This document shows, in pieces, positions 36,380 to 47,354 of a stretch of DNA of 48,487 nucleotides. The translations under genes and the position numbers were made by a program. Under the pieces are notes generated by a model. The model worked only from the letters and a program-made list of their open reading frames with translations. It ran no database searches and was not told where the DNA came from. The stretch's first letter is position 1. The number at the start of each line of letters is the position of its first letter. The stretch is from Mycobacterium innocens (GTDB lineage Bacteria; Actinomycetota; Actinomycetes; Mycobacteriales; Mycobacteriaceae), in assembly GCF_900566055.1 (NCBI RefSeq), contig NZ_UPHQ01000101.1, positions 1-48,487 of the forward strand, given 5' to 3'.

Positions 36380-37504
36380 ATGACAGCAGCAGGTGGCGGT
36401 TACCCGGGTCCGGGCGGGCAATCCGGCGCGCCGGCCCATGAGGCATCCGCGGGTGGTCCTGGTGGTTCTGACGGGCTGGCCGCCGAGGTGCACACCCTCG
36501 AGCGGGCCATCTTCGAGGTCAAGCGGATCATCGTGGGCCAGGACCAGCTGGTGGAGCGGATGCTGGTCGGCCTGCTCTCCAAGGGCCACGTATTGCTCGA
36601 AGGCGTGCCCGGGGTCGCCAAGACGCTGGCGGTGGAGACCTTCGCGCGGGTCGTCGGCGGGACGTTCGCCCGGATCCAGTTCACCCCCGACCTGGTGCCC
36701 ACCGACATCGTCGGTACTCGCATTTACCGGCAGGGCAAGGAGGAATTCGACACCGAGCTCGGGCCGGTGGTGGTCAATTTCCTGCTCGCCGACGAGATCA
36801 ACCGTGCCCCCGCCAAGGTGCAATCGGCGCTGCTGGAGGTGATGCAGGAACGTCACGTCTCCATCGGCGGTAAGACCTTCCCGCTGCCCAACCCGTTCCT
36901 GGTGATGGCGACGCAGAACCCGATCGAACACGAGGGCGTCTACCCGTTGCCCGAGGCGCAGCGCGACCGCTTCCTGTTCAAGATCAACGTCGGCTACCCC
37001 TCGGCTGAGGAAGAGCGCGAGATCATCTACCGGATGGGCGTCACCCCGCCGCAGCCCAAGCAGATCCTGAACCCCGGCGACCTGGTGCGGCTACAGGGAA
37101 TCGCGGCCAACAACTTCGTGCACCACGCGCTGGTCGACTACGTGGTGCGGGTCGTCTTCGCCACCCGGGCACCCGAACAGCTCGGGATGAACGACGTCAA
37201 GAGCTGGATCGCCTTCGGCGCATCTCCGCGAGCTTCGCTGGGCATCATCGCCGCCGCCCGGTCGCTGGCGCTGGTGCGCGGGCGTGACTACGTGATCCCG
37301 CAGGATGTCATCGAAGTCATCCCCGACGTGCTGCGGCACCGGCTGGTGCTCACCTACGACGCGCTGGCCGACGAGATCACCCCGGAGATCATCATCAACC
37401 GGGTGTTGCAGACCGTCGCCTTGCCGCAAGTGAACGCCGTTCCGCAACAAGGCCATTCGGTACCGCCGGTAATGCAGGCGGCGGCTGCGGCTAGCGGCCG
37501 GTGA
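36380..37504 (+). CDS. moxR1: MoxR1, AAA+ ATPase of the MoxR family (Rv1479 ortholog)
   Basis: The 374-residue cytosolic AAA+ chaperone-like ATPase has Walker A ([13 protein letters not shown], about residue 75), Walker B ([14 protein letters not shown]) and sensor 1 ([11 protein letters not shown]). The N-terminal 35 residues are Gly/Pro-rich and disordered. MoxR ATPases work with VWA-domain proteins to fold or activate partners, and two such proteins are encoded just downstream. I chose the ATG at 36380 because GGAGGG lies six bases upstream; a TTG six bases earlier is the alternative. Its stop overlaps the next GTG by four bases. A 208-base gap after ripB suggests its own promoter. Confidence 0.93.
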   Translation: MTAAGGGYPGPGGQSGAPAHEASAGGPGGSDGLAAEVHTLERAIFEVKRIIVGQDQLVERMLVGLLSKGHVLLEGVPGVAKTLAVETFARVVGGTFARIQFTPDLVPTDIVGTRIYRQGKEEFDTELGPVVVNFLLADEINRAPAKVQSALLEVMQERHVSIGGKTFPLPNPFLVMATQNPIEHEGVYPLPEAQRDRFLFKINVGYPSAEEEREIIYRMGVTPPQPKQILNPGDLVRLQGIAANNFVHHALVDYVVRVVFATRAPEQLGMNDVKSWIAFGASPRASLGIIAAARSLALVRGRDYVIPQDVIEVIPDVLRHRLVLTYDALADEITPEIIINRVLQTVALPQVNAVPQQGHSVPPVMQAAAAASGR

Positions 37505-38454
37505 CCGAAAGCAAGGCGCCGGCGGTCGTCCATCCGCCGTCGTTGCTGCGTGGCGACATCGACGACCCCAAGCTGTCGGCGGCGCTGCGCACCCTGGAGC
37601 TGACCGTCAAGCACAAGCTCGACGGTGTCTTGCACGGCGATCACCTCGGCTTGATCCCCGGGCCGGGCACGGAGCCGGGCGAGTCGCGTCTCTACCAGCC
37701 CGGCGACGACGTGCGCCGGATGGACTGGGCGGTCACCGCCCGGACCACCCACCCCCACGTGCGGCAGATGATCGCCGACCGGGAACTGGAAACCTGGCTC
37801 GTGGTGGACATGTCGGCCAGCCTGGACTTCGGTACCGCCGTCTGCGAGAAACGTGACCTCGCCGTGGCGGCGGCGGCCGCCATCACCTTCCTCAACAGCG
37901 GTGGCGGCAACCGGATCGGCGCCCTGGTCGCCAACGGCGCCACGATGACTCGGGTGCCGGCCCGTACCGGCCGCCAGCATCAGCACACCATGTTGCGCAC
38001 CATCGCCACCATGCCCAAGGCTCCGGCCGGGGTACGCGGGGACCTGGCGGTGGCCATCGACGCGCTGCGCCGGCCGGAACGCCGTCGAGGGATGGCGGTG
38101 GTCATCAGCGACTTTCTGGGGCCGATCAACTGGATGCGGCCGCTGCGGGCGATCGCGGCCCGCCACGAGGTGCTGGCCATCGAAGTACTGGATCCGCGCG
38201 ATGTCGAGCTGCCCGATATCGGCGACGTGATCCTGCAGGACGCCGAAAGCGGCGTCACCCGCGAATTCACCATCGACACACAGCTGCAGAACGATTTCGC
38301 CAGGGCGGCGGCGGCGCACCGCGCCGACGTGGCCCGGACCCTCCGCGGTTGTGGCGCACCGGTGCTGACGCTTCGCACCGACCGCGACTGGCTGGCCGAC
38401 ATCGTCCGCTTCGTCGCCTCCCGCCGACGTGGTGCCATGGCGGGGGCTCAGTGA
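37501..38454 (+). CDS. DUF58 domain protein (Rv1480 ortholog), MoxR partner
   Basis: The 317-residue soluble protein has the DUF58 signature ([21 protein letters not shown], about residue 63) followed by a VWA-like domain ([13 protein letters not shown]) whose D-x-S-x-S metal site reads DMSAS. DUF58 proteins are encoded with MoxR ATPases across bacteria and are thought to be substrates or adaptors; the molecular role is not settled. The GTG at 37501 overlaps the moxR1 stop (GTGA), implying coupled translation. The next gene starts 34 bases downstream. Confidence 0.88.
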   Translation: MTESKAPAVVHPPSLLRGDIDDPKLSAALRTLELTVKHKLDGVLHGDHLGLIPGPGTEPGESRLYQPGDDVRRMDWAVTARTTHPHVRQMIADRELETWLVVDMSASLDFGTAVCEKRDLAVAAAAAITFLNSGGGNRIGALVANGATMTRVPARTGRQHQHTMLRTIATMPKAPAGVRGDLAVAIDALRRPERRRGMAVVISDFLGPINWMRPLRAIAARHEVLAIEVLDPRDVELPDIGDVILQDAESGVTREFTIDTQLQNDFARAAAAHRADVARTLRGCGAPVLTLRTDRDWLADIVRFVASRRRGAMAGAQ

Positions 38455-38488
38455 CACACCTGCTCGCATCTTTTATGACGGGTCTGAT

Positions 38489-39496
38489 ATGACACTGCCG
38501 TTGCTCGGGCCGATGACGCTGTCCGGCTTCGAACACTCGTGGTTCTTCCTGTTCCTGTTTGTCGTCGTCGGGCTGGTGGCGCTCTACATCGTGCTGCAGC
38601 TGGCCCGCCAGAAGCGGATGCTGCGATTCGCCAACATGGAGTTGCTCGAGAGTGTGGCGCCCAAGCGGCCCTCCCGCTGGCGGCATGTTCCGGCGATCCT
38701 GCTGGCGTTGTCGCTGGTGCTGTTGACGACCGCGATGGCCGGACCGACGCATGACGTCCGGATTCCGCGGAACCGGGCGGTCGTGATGCTGGTGATCGAC
38801 GTATCGCAGTCGATGCGCGCGACCGACGTCGAACCCAACCGGATGGTCGCCGCGCAGGAGGCCGCCAAGCAGTTCGCCGACGAGCTCACCCCCGGCATCA
38901 ATCTCGGACTGATCGCTTACGCCGGCACCGCGACGGTGCTGGTGTCGCCGACGACCAACCGTGACGCGACCAAGAACGCGCTGGACAAGCTGCAATTCGC
39001 CGATCGCACGGCCACCGGGGAGGCGATCTTCACCGCCTTGCAGGCCATCGCCACCGTCGGCGCGGTGATCGGTGGGGGCGACACGCCGCCGCCGGCGCGC
39101 ATCGTGTTGTTCTCCGACGGCAAGGAGACGATGCCGACCAATCCGGACAACCCCAAGGGCGCCTTTACCGCTGCTCGCACCGCCAAGGACCAGGGCGTGC
39201 CGATCTCGACCATCTCGTTCGGCACCCCCTATGGCTTCGTGGAGATCAACGGTCAGCGTCAGCCGGTACCGGTCGATGACGAGACCCTGAAGAAGGTGGC
39301 CCAACTCTCCGGCGGAAACGCTTACAACGCAGCTTCGTTGGCCGAGCTGAAGGCGGTGTACACGTCGCTGCAGCAGCAGATCGGCTACGAGACCATCAAA
39401 GGTGACGCCAGCGCGGGCTGGCTGCGCCTGGGTGCGCTGGTGCTGGCGCTGGCCGGCCTGGCCGCGTTGCTGATCAACCGCCGGCTGCCGACCTGA
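38489..39496 (+). CDS. VWA-domain membrane protein (Rv1481 ortholog)
   Basis: The 335-residue protein has two N-terminal membrane helices ([26 protein letters not shown]-type helix at about 70-90), an external VWA domain with an intact MIDAS motif ([13 protein letters not shown]-x-S-x-S), and a C-terminal membrane helix ([19 protein letters not shown]). BatA-like proteins of this design work with MoxR ATPases. I chose the ATG at 38489, which gives the same length as in M. tuberculosis; an in-frame upstream start would overlap the preceding gene. It ends the moxR1 operon. In M. tuberculosis a minus-strand gene (Rv1482c) follows, but here fabG1 begins 125 bases downstream. Confidence 0.9.
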   Translation: MTLPLLGPMTLSGFEHSWFFLFLFVVVGLVALYIVLQLARQKRMLRFANMELLESVAPKRPSRWRHVPAILLALSLVLLTTAMAGPTHDVRIPRNRAVVMLVIDVSQSMRATDVEPNRMVAAQEAAKQFADELTPGINLGLIAYAGTATVLVSPTTNRDATKNALDKLQFADRTATGEAIFTALQAIATVGAVIGGGDTPPPARIVLFSDGKETMPTNPDNPKGAFTAARTAKDQGVPISTISFGTPYGFVEINGQRQPVPVDDETLKKVAQLSGGNAYNAASLAELKAVYTSLQQQIGYETIKGDASAGWLRLGALVLALAGLAALLINRRLPT

Positions 39497-39510
39497 CGTC
39501 TCGCCGAATG

Positions 39511-39560
39511 TAACGCCACGGCGAGATCTGGCCCCGCCCGATTTCTCGCCCTGGTGTTGA
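39511..39560. repeat. Imperfect inverted repeat between the VWA gene and fabG1
   Basis: TAACGCCACGGCGAGA (39511-39526) pairs imperfectly with TCTCGCCCTGGTGTTGA (39544-39560), about 13 of 15 core positions. It resembles the repeat at 29387-29432 in sequence and in position just after a stop codon. It probably ends the moxR1 operon and separates it from the fabG1 promoter. Confidence 0.5.
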
Positions 39561-39596
39561 CGTTCGCGACATGCGACGAGCCGATTTCGGCGTTGC

Positions 39597-41218
<1,622 letters not shown>

Positions 41219-41223
41219 CCCGC

Positions 41224-42267
41224 ATGGAATTTGACGCCGTCCTGCTGCTGTCCTTCGGTGGGCCGGAGGGGCCCGAGCAGGTGCGGCCGTTCCTGGACAA
41301 CGTCACCCGGGGCCGCGGTGTGCCACCCGAGCGCCTCGATGCGGTGGCCGAGCACTATCTGCATTTCGGTGGCGTATCACCGATCAACGGCATCAACCGA
41401 GCGCTGATCGCCCAGCTGCAAGCCGAACTGGGCCTGCCGGTGTATTTCGGCAACCGCAACTGGGAGCCCTATGTCGAAGATGCGGTAATAGCCATGCGCG
41501 ACAACGGAATTCGTCGTGCCGCCGTGTTCGCGACATCGGCGTGGAGCGGCTATTCCAGCTGCGCGCAGTATGCCGAGGACGTTGCCCGGGCCCGCCGGGC
41601 GGCCGCCCCGGACGCGCCCGAGCTGGTGAAGCTGCGGCCCTACTTCGACCATCCGCTGTTCGTCGAGATGTTCGCCGCCAGCATCGCTGGGGCTGCGGCG
41701 ACCGTGCCCGCTAACGCAAGACTGCTTTTCACCGCGCATTCGATCCCGGTGGCCGCGGACCAGCGCTGGGGGCCCCGCCTCTACAGCCGCCAAGTCGCTT
41801 ATGCCGCAACCCTTGTCGCAAAGTCCGCCGGATATGCCGACTATGACCTGGTCTGGCAGTCGCGCTCTGGCCCGCCGCAGGTTCCTTGGCTGGAGCCGGA
41901 CGTCGGCGACCACCTCGCCGCGCTGGCGAACGCGGGTACCACCGCAGTGATCGTCTGTCCCCTCGGATTCGTCGCCGACCACATCGAGGTGGTGTGGGAC
42001 CTCGACCATGAATTGCGCTTACAGGCAGAGGCATTGGGCATCGAATTCGCCCGGGCCAGCACTCCCAACGCCGATCGGCGGTTCGCCCGGCTGGCCGCGG
42101 ATTTGATCGACGAACTTCGCTACGGTCGCGCGCCGTCGCGGGTCAGCGGCCCCGATCCGGTGCCCGGCTGTCTGGCCGGCATCAACGGTGAGCCCTGCCG
42201 TCCACCGCATTGCGTTGCGCGCGAACTGGATGTCAGTCCGACCAAGCCGAATGCAGGATCGCGCTGA
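41224..42267 (+). CDS. hemH: Ferrochelatase HemH/CpfC (Rv1485, hemZ ortholog)
   Basis: The 347-residue enzyme inserts Fe2+ into coproporphyrin III (actinobacterial pathway). The start [20 protein letters not shown] and the segments [35 protein letters not shown] (candidate active-site His) and [16 protein letters not shown] are typical. C-terminal cysteines ([16 protein letters not shown]) are placed like the [2Fe-2S] ligands known in some actinobacterial ferrochelatases, with a further Cys in SSCAQYAED. The ATG at 41224 is chosen over longer frames that overlap inhA. The 3' end overlaps the convergent gene by 35 bases. Confidence 0.94.
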   Translation: MEFDAVLLLSFGGPEGPEQVRPFLDNVTRGRGVPPERLDAVAEHYLHFGGVSPINGINRALIAQLQAELGLPVYFGNRNWEPYVEDAVIAMRDNGIRRAAVFATSAWSGYSSCAQYAEDVARARRAAAPDAPELVKLRPYFDHPLFVEMFAASIAGAAATVPANARLLFTAHSIPVAADQRWGPRLYSRQVAYAATLVAKSAGYADYDLVWQSRSGPPQVPWLEPDVGDHLAALANAGTTAVIVCPLGFVADHIEVVWDLDHELRLQAEALGIEFARASTPNADRRFARLAADLIDELRYGRAPSRVSGPDPVPGCLAGINGEPCRPPHCVARELDVSPTKPNAGSR

Positions 42268-43183
42268 CGGCGGCTATCCGCGCGGACCGCACCACCGTGG
42301 TCAGCGGCCGCAGCGCGTCGAACGCAGTCTGTACTTCCGACGACGACTGCGCTCTGATCGGCTCGAGACGGGCCGCCAGGCGCGGGGTGAAGCGGTCCGC
42401 GGCGGATTCGGGCAATCGGCTGAGGCCGGCGCTGACCGCGATGATGGCGTCGACATGTGCGGCGTTCTCCAGCACCCGCAGTGCGCGCGATGGCGCATGG
42501 TCGGGAATGCGGTGTTGCCGTGCGGATTCCAGCAACTGCTCAACCAGGCCGCGCGGATTGGCGACGCCGGCGGCGCTGGGTCCCATGCCGATGGCGCCCA
42601 ACGCGTCGGCTGCCGAGCGCACCGCGGCCCGCAGGGCGTACTCGGCGTCTCCCAGCTCGCAGGGGTCCAACGCCGGGGTACCGGGCAGCGAATACACCAT
42701 CCACGACAAGGCGCACAACTCGGGTACGGCCGAATCGTCGTCGGGAGTCTGTTCGATGTCGCGGTAAGAGAACTCGGGGACCAGCCCGATAGATGTGCCG
42801 GGGTCATCGGGATTGGTGATGATGATCGCTTCACCGGCGGCCAGCGCGTCGCGCTCGAATTGTGTTCCGGCGGAAAGCCCGCGCACATCGCCCGGCACCG
42901 GCAGCACCACGTTGATCGTCCCGCGCAGCCGATCCGGCGGGCCGGGCGCCGACGTCGTTGCCCGGCCTGTGGCGGCGCGCAGCGTTGACAACAGCGACAC
43001 CGTCCCGGCGTTATCCACGTCCGGCCATGGCAGGCCGGTATGCCCAGCCGCGACCGCGTCATATGCCGCAACCGATTGCGTTGGCGCCCAGAGGGATAAC
43101 GCGTCCAAGAGGTCGTCGGGCGCGGCCTTGCCGGCGAGCCAGGCGTTGGCCCACATCGAAAGCGTTGCACTGGGACACCACAT
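42233..43183 (-). CDS. Conserved hypothetical protein (Rv1486c ortholog)
   Basis: I do not know a function. The 316-residue soluble protein begins [20 protein letters not shown]. It has a helical N-terminal part with [14 protein letters not shown], a middle beta segment ([20 protein letters not shown], then [20 protein letters not shown]), and a long Ala/Leu-rich helical C-terminal domain. The ATG at 43183 is preceded by TACACT eight bases upstream, possibly a -10 box for a leaderless transcript; an internal Met nine residues in (MWANAW) is an alternative start. It is divergent from the NfeD gene across 57 bases and overlaps the hemH tail. Confidence 0.75.
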   Translation of the reverse strand: MWCPSATLSMWANAWLAGKAAPDDLLDALSLWAPTQSVAAYDAVAAGHTGLPWPDVDNAGTVSLLSTLRAATGRATTSAPGPPDRLRGTINVVLPVPGDVRGLSAGTQFERDALAAGEAIIITNPDDPGTSIGLVPEFSYRDIEQTPDDDSAVPELCALSWMVYSLPGTPALDPCELGDAEYALRAAVRSAADALGAIGMGPSAAGVANPRGLVEQLLESARQHRIPDHAPSRALRVLENAAHVDAIIAVSAGLSRLPESAADRFTPRLAARLEPIRAQSSSEVQTAFDALRPLTTVVRSARIAAVSAILHSAWSD

Positions 43184-43240
43184 GATCTCGCAGTGTAGTT
43201 GTTGGCCGCGGTTGCCGGGGATCACGCGTATTCTGTGCGC

Positions 43241-43675
43241 ATGCCCGTCGCCCTGATCTGGCTCGTCGCAGCGTTGGCGCTCGTCAGCGCAGAGGCGTTG
43301 ACCGGCGACATGTTCCTGCTGATGCTCGGCGGCGGCGCGCTGGCGGCAGCGGGAAGCAGCTGGCTGATGGACTGGCCGGTGTGGGCCGACGGCGCGGTGT
43401 TTCTGATCGTGTCGGTTCTGTTGCTGGTGCTGGTTCGGCCCGCGGTGCGGCGGCGGCTGGCCCCCGGCAAAGGCGTGCCGATGGGTATCAAGGCGCTGGA
43501 GGGCAAGAGCGCGCGGGTGCTAAACCGGGTCGCCCGTGACGAAGGCCAGGTCAAAATCGACGGCCAGGTGTGGACGGCACGGCCGCTGAACGAGGGCGAC
43601 GTGTTCGAACCGGGTGATTCGGTGACCGTGGTGCACATCGACGGGGCCACCGCGGTCGTGTTCAAAGACGCGTAG
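43241..43675 (+). CDS. NfeD-like membrane protein (Rv1487 ortholog)
   Basis: The 144-residue protein has three N-terminal membrane helices ([52 protein letters not shown]) and a C-terminal OB-fold ([20 protein letters not shown], ending TAVVFKDA) typical of short NfeD proteins. NfeD proteins pair with SPFH/stomatin proteins in membrane microdomains, and an SPFH gene follows 21 bases downstream. The ATG at 43241 gives the M. tuberculosis length. The pair probably forms an operon. Confidence 0.9.
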   Translation: MPVALIWLVAALALVSAEALTGDMFLLMLGGGALAAAGSSWLMDWPVWADGAVFLIVSVLLLVLVRPAVRRRLAPGKGVPMGIKALEGKSARVLNRVARDEGQVKIDGQVWTARPLNEGDVFEPGDSVTVVHIDGATAVVFKDA

Positions 43676-43696
43676 CAACTCGAGAAAGGAATCCCG

Positions 43697-44842
43697 GTGG
43701 AAGGTGCCGTTGCCGGCCTGGTGTTTCTGGCCGTTCTGGTGATATTCGCCATCATTGTGGTGGCCAAGTCGGTTGCGCTGATCCCGCAGGCCGAGGCAGC
43801 GGTGATCGAGCGGTTGGGTCGCTACAGCCGCACCGTCAGTGGGCAGCTGACGTTGCTGGTACCGTTCATCGACCGCGTCCGCGCCCGGGTGGATCTGCGC
43901 GAGCGGGTGGTGTCGTTTCCGCCGCAGCCCGTGATCACCGAGGACAACCTGACCCTCAACATCGACACCGTGGTGTACTTCCAGGTCACGGTGCCCCAGG
44001 CCGCGGTGTACGAGATCAGCAACTACATCGTCGGCGTCGAGCAGCTCACCACCACCACGCTGCGCAACCTGGTCGGCGGCATGACGCTGGAGCAGACGTT
44101 GACCTCGCGCGACCAGATCAATGGCCACCTGCGTGGCGTCCTCGACGAAGCGACCGGACGCTGGGGGCTGCGGGTTGCACGCGTGGAATTGCGCAGCATC
44201 GACCCGCCGCCATCGATTCAGGCGTCGATGGAAAAGCAGATGAAGGCCGACCGGGAAAAGCGGGCGATGATCCTGACCGCCGAGGGCACGCGGGAAGCGG
44301 CGATCAAGCAGGCGGAGGGGCAGAAGCAGGCGCAGATTCTTGCGGCCGAAGGCGCCAAGCAGGCCGCGATCCTGGCCGCCGAGGGCGAACGGCAGTCGCG
44401 GATATTGCGTGCTCAGGGTGAGCGCGCCGCGGCCTATCTGCAGGCGCAGGGGCAGGCCAAGGCCATCGAGAAGACGTTCGCCGCGATCAAGGCCGGCCGG
44501 CCGACCCCCGAGATGCTGGCCTACCAGTACTTGCAGACCCTGCCAGAGATGGCCCGCGGCGACGCCAACAAGGTGTGGGTGGTGCCCAGCGATTTCGGTG
44601 CGGCGTTGCAGGGGTTCACCCGGCTGTTGGGCACGCCGGGGGAGGACGGCGTGTTCCGCTTCGAGCCGTCTCCGGTCGAGGACCTGCCCAAGCATGCTGC
44701 CGGTGCCGACGACGAGGAGGTCGCCGATTGGTTCTCCACCGAGACCGACCCGACGATCGCCCAGGCGGTGGCCAAGGCCGAGGCGATAGCCCGCAAGCCG
44801 GTGGACGGCCCGCTGGGGGCACCGCCGAAGCTCGGGCGCTAG
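43697..44842 (+). CDS. SPFH/Band 7 (stomatin-like) protein (Rv1488 ortholog)
   Basis: The 381-residue protein has an N-terminal membrane helix (GAVAGLVFLAVLVIFAIIVV), a Band 7 domain (AAVIERLGRYSRTVSGQLTL through LRSIDPP), a long Ala/Gln/Glu-rich coiled coil (EAAIKQAEGQKQAQILAAEG) and a C-terminal tail of about 80 residues. Such proteins form oligomeric membrane scaffolds with NfeD partners and can regulate FtsH-type proteases. The GTG at 43697 has GAAAGGA upstream. Its length is the same as in M. tuberculosis. The next gene starts nine bases downstream. Confidence 0.93.
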   Translation: MEGAVAGLVFLAVLVIFAIIVVAKSVALIPQAEAAVIERLGRYSRTVSGQLTLLVPFIDRVRARVDLRERVVSFPPQPVITEDNLTLNIDTVVYFQVTVPQAAVYEISNYIVGVEQLTTTTLRNLVGGMTLEQTLTSRDQINGHLRGVLDEATGRWGLRVARVELRSIDPPPSIQASMEKQMKADREKRAMILTAEGTREAAIKQAEGQKQAQILAAEGAKQAAILAAEGERQSRILRAQGERAAAYLQAQGQAKAIEKTFAAIKAGRPTPEMLAYQYLQTLPEMARGDANKVWVVPSDFGAALQGFTRLLGTPGEDGVFRFEPSPVEDLPKHAAGADDEEVADWFSTETDPTIAQAVAKAEAIARKPVDGPLGAPPKLGR

Positions 44843-44851
44843 GAGCAGCCG

Positions 44852-45208
44852 ATGGGCATTTTGACCTCGCCGAAAACCTATGCGGCGCTGGCGGTGTTTC
44901 AAGCCGGCGATGCGGTGGCATGCGCAATCCCGCTGGCACCGATCGAGAAGCTGCTCAACGACCTGGGTGTGCCGGCCAGTGTTCGTCCGGTCCTGCCCGC
45001 GGCCAAGGCCGCCTCGGCGGTCGGTCTGCTCTCGGTAACCCAATTTCCCGCGCTGGCGCGATTGACGACGGCAATGCTGACGGTGTACTTCGTCCTTGCG
45101 CTGGGCGCCCATATTCGCGCGCGGGACTTCAGCGTAACCGCGATCCCGGCGGCTCTGTTCCTGGCACTGTTCGCGGTGATGACGGCCAAGGGGCCGGACC
45201 GGGTTTAG
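44852..45208 (+). CDS. Small DoxX-like membrane protein (Rv1489 ortholog)
   Basis: The 118-residue protein has about four hydrophobic helices (YAALAVFQAGDAVACAIPLA; AAKAASAVGLLSVTQFPAL; LTTAMLTVYFVLALGAHIRA; AIPAALFLALFAVMTA), the layout of DoxX-like proteins. The function is unknown; DoxX relatives have been tied to redox balance at the membrane. The ATG at 44852 has AGGAG upstream and follows the SPFH gene by nine bases, so it is probably the third gene of that operon. It overlaps the convergent gene by four bases. Confidence 0.8.
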   Translation: MGILTSPKTYAALAVFQAGDAVACAIPLAPIEKLLNDLGVPASVRPVLPAAKAASAVGLLSVTQFPALARLTTAMLTVYFVLALGAHIRARDFSVTAIPAALFLALFAVMTAKGPDRV

Positions 45209-45660
45209 CCGAGGCGCAACTCGACCAGCGGCAGCGGCGTGTCGGTGTCGCTGATGGCAGTGCCGAGGGTCTGCTCGAGTGCGAGCTTGAGGCGTCGCCA
45301 GGCCCGCGGGTGCCGGCCGCGGTAGGCGGTTAGGGCGCGGTCGGCGTGCGCCTGGTCGAGGACGCGCGCGGGGGCGCGGCTGCCGGCGTAGACCCTAACG
45401 TGCGGGTTGGTCTCGATATTGCGGAACCACTGGGCCTTCCGGCCGAAGCCGGAGGCGACGACGTAGGTGTGCGGGTCGGGATGATCGACCACCTCGAGCT
45501 CCGCATTGCGCCGGGTTCCGGATTTGCGGCCGATGTGTTCGAGCATCAGAATCCGCGAGCCGAACAGGGCACCGGCGCGTGCGTGATAAATCCAGGCGGG
45601 CGCGCGCATGAGCCTGCGGGAGCGCAACAGCCGTGCGCCGAGCCAGGCCAATAAGGACAT
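45205..45660 (-). CDS. Deazaflavin (F420)-dependent nitroreductase family protein (DUF385/Ddn-like)
   Basis: The 151-residue protein resembles the Ddn/DUF385 family of F420-binding split-barrel oxidoreductases: LMLEHIGRKSGTRRNAELEVV (family core), TYVVASGFGRKAQWFRNIETNPHV and a C-terminal DTPLPLVELRLG. Members reduce quinones or nitro compounds with F420H2. I chose the ATG at 45660 because GGAGG lies seven bases upstream; an in-frame start 21 bases earlier would begin at the TetR stop. The upstream TetR gene ends 20 bases before it, so the two are probably one operon under that regulator. Confidence 0.88.
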   Translation of the reverse strand: MSLLAWLGARLLRSRRLMRAPAWIYHARAGALFGSRILMLEHIGRKSGTRRNAELEVVDHPDPHTYVVASGFGRKAQWFRNIETNPHVRVYAGSRAPARVLDQAHADRALTAYRGRHPRAWRRLKLALEQTLGTAISDTDTPLPLVELRLG

Positions 45661-45680
45661 TGTTCGCCTCCATTCCTGCA

Positions 45681-46298
45681 TCAGGTGCTGAGTAGTCCGT
45701 CGCGGTAGATCGAGAACACCTCGCCGGCCCAGCGCTGCATCCCGGTAGCCGTGAGCGGGTCCACGCCGAGCACTTCGATCAGCCGCGGTCGCAGGGTCAG
45801 CAGAGCCAGATCGTTGACCAGTAAGAAGGCGGCGCGTATCTCGGGATCGGCGCCGGGGCCGGCCGTGCCGGCGGCCACCATGGCGTCCAGAACCGCTTTG
45901 CTGAGCCGAAAAAGGCGTTCGAACAGCGTCGACCCGGCCGGACCCCCGGCGATCAACATCCGGCTCAGATAAGCCGGGATCGCCGAGTCGGGCGGCAGGT
46001 GGGTGGCCAGGCCGTCGAGCAGGCCGGGCACCGCCGCCGGGCCGAGGCCCGATGCCCCGGTCTGGTCGGCGGTTTCGGTCAGCAGCACGTCGAAGGTCGC
46101 GACGACGTGATTGTCGACGGCCTCGATCAGCCCGTCCTTCGAGCCGTAGTGGCGGATGACCAAAGCCGCAGACACCCCCGCCGCGGTCGCGATGTCGCGC
46201 ATCGTGACCGCGACGGGCCCACGCTCGGCGAACAGCCGCAGCGCCTCGTCACGGATTCGTGCTCGCGCCGTCCGGTCATCCGACTGGGGTAAACGCAC
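45681..46298 (-). CDS. TetR-family transcriptional regulator
   Basis: The 205-residue protein has a TetR N-terminal domain (ARIRDEALRLFAERGPVAVT, then MRDIATAAGVSAALVIRHYG) and an all-helical C-terminal domain (for example AIPAYLSRMLIAGGPAGSTL). Its GTG at 46298 lies at the edge of a perfect 18-base AT-rich palindrome containing TATAAT, so it probably represses itself and the deazaflavin reductase gene behind it. The transcript is probably leaderless. The inducer is unknown. Confidence 0.9.
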   Translation of the reverse strand: MRLPQSDDRTARARIRDEALRLFAERGPVAVTMRDIATAAGVSAALVIRHYGSKDGLIEAVDNHVVATFDVLLTETADQTGASGLGPAAVPGLLDGLATHLPPDSAIPAYLSRMLIAGGPAGSTLFERLFRLSKAVLDAMVAAGTAGPGADPEIRAAFLLVNDLALLTLRPRLIEVLGVDPLTATGMQRWAGEVFSIYRDGLLST

Positions 46299-46315
46299 GT
46301 TTATAATTATAAACG
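46298..46315. promoter_or_regulatory. Perfect palindromic operator and -10 box of the TetR gene
   Basis: CGTTTATAATTATAAACG is a perfect 18-base palindrome. Read on the minus strand it contains TATAAT followed by seven bases and then the GTG at 46298, the spacing of a leaderless promoter. Repressor bound here would cover the -10 box and the start codon. Its base composition is sharply AT-rich against the surrounding DNA. Confidence 0.7.
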
Positions 46316-46358
46316 ATTGTTTACATCGACGGTTGCGGGGGTGCCGCTCAGCGACCGC

Positions 46359-46832
46359 TCAGGGACGGGGTGTCGGCGAGGTTTGCGTGGAGGGCGGCGG
46401 TCCGGGTGGCTGGCCCGGTGCCCCCGGCGGTTGGCCGGGGCCGAAAGGCGCGGCCTGCGGTGGTGCCGGCGGTCGCGGACCACGCGGCACGCCCATCGGC
46501 CCAGGCATCGGCCGGAAAGCTCCCGCGACGGGTCCGGGTGGGCCGCCGGGACCGGGAGGAGGCGGTTGGCCGTGGCTGAATGCTTGCCCCGGCATTTGCA
46601 TGGGCCCCGACCCCGGGGGAGGTGGCGGTGGCCCGACGCTGATCAGCCAGGCAAACGCGATCGCAGCCACGCTGCCGGCTGCGCCCAGGATCAGGCCCGC
46701 AACCCCGGCGCCGATCAGCGCGGCCAGCGAGAAGCGATGGCGCTCACGACCGGGGTCGGCGACCACCGCCGGCGGGGGTGCAACAGGTGCCGGAGGTGCG
46801 ACAGGGCCGGTGGTGTTTTCGTCGGCGGTCAT
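46359..46832 (-). CDS. Proline-rich single-pass membrane protein
   Basis: The 157-residue protein has a short Pro/Ala N-terminal region, one membrane helix (about 35-63: LAALIGAGVAGLILGAAGSV, then AAIAFAWL) and an outer C-terminal tail of about 90 residues that is mostly Pro, Gly and Gln. The helix resembles that of the next gene upstream (IGA.VAGL..GA in both), so the two are paralogs. The ATG at 46832 has GAGGAG four bases upstream. The function is unknown; the composition suggests a wall-facing, disordered tail. Confidence 0.7.
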   Translation of the reverse strand: MTADENTTGPVAPPAPVAPPPAVVADPGRERHRFSLAALIGAGVAGLILGAAGSVAAIAFAWLISVGPPPPPPGSGPMQMPGQAFSHGQPPPPGPGGPPGPVAGAFRPMPGPMGVPRGPRPPAPPQAAPFGPGQPPGAPGQPPGPPPSTQTSPTPRP

Positions 46833-46933
46833 ACGGCTCCTCACGTCGTCGGTTTCTGTCGGTGTGCTCGGTAATCGCGACGGTAACGGCCGTACTTGAA
46901 GTGGACCTGAAGATAATTGTTTGCTCGAGCGGT

Positions 46934-47269
46934 TTACTGACCAGGCGGCAACGGCGGCAACGGCGGCGCCGGCGGCGCTGCTGGCGGTGCAGGGGAGCTG
47001 CTCGGCGTACCCGTCGCCGCCGTGGTCGGCGCTGCCGGCGGTGATGGGAGATTACTCACCGGTGGCGTCGACGACAGCGCGGGCGGATATAGCGGGGCGG
47101 GCAGCTCGACGCGGATTTTCCAGGTGACGCCGGTTACCGCGAAGACGGCGAGCGCGCCGATCGCCAACCCCGCCACCGCGGCCCCGATCATCACGCCGGT
47201 GGAATGGCGCCGCCCGGCTGCGGCTCCGGTCGCCGGTGGGGGTGGCGGGTTGGCGTGGTGGGCGGTCAT
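46934..47269 (-). CDS. Proline-rich single-pass membrane protein, paralog of the neighbour
   Basis: The 111-residue protein has an N-terminal cytosolic stretch (MTAHHANPPPPPATGAAAG), one membrane helix (about 27-48: GVMIGAAVAGLAIGALAVFA) and an outer tail ending in Pro-rich repeats (SSPAPPAAPPAPPLPPLPPG). I chose the ATG at 47269 because GGGGAG lies five bases upstream; longer frames overlap the divergent response regulator. It is 86 bases from that divergent start and 101 bases ahead of its paralog. A link to the two-component system, as target or sensor partner, is possible but not shown. Confidence 0.7.
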   Translation of the reverse strand: MTAHHANPPPPPATGAAAGRRHSTGVMIGAAVAGLAIGALAVFAVTGVTWKIRVELPAPLYPPALSSTPPVSNLPSPPAAPTTAATGTPSSSPAPPAAPPAPPLPPLPPGQ

Positions 47270-47354
47270 GCTAGCTCCCCGTGTCGTCAAAATTGGTTGG
47301 GACAAACGTGCGCGCTTCAGATTGATCTCAGCACCGCACGCTAACAATGGAGCC

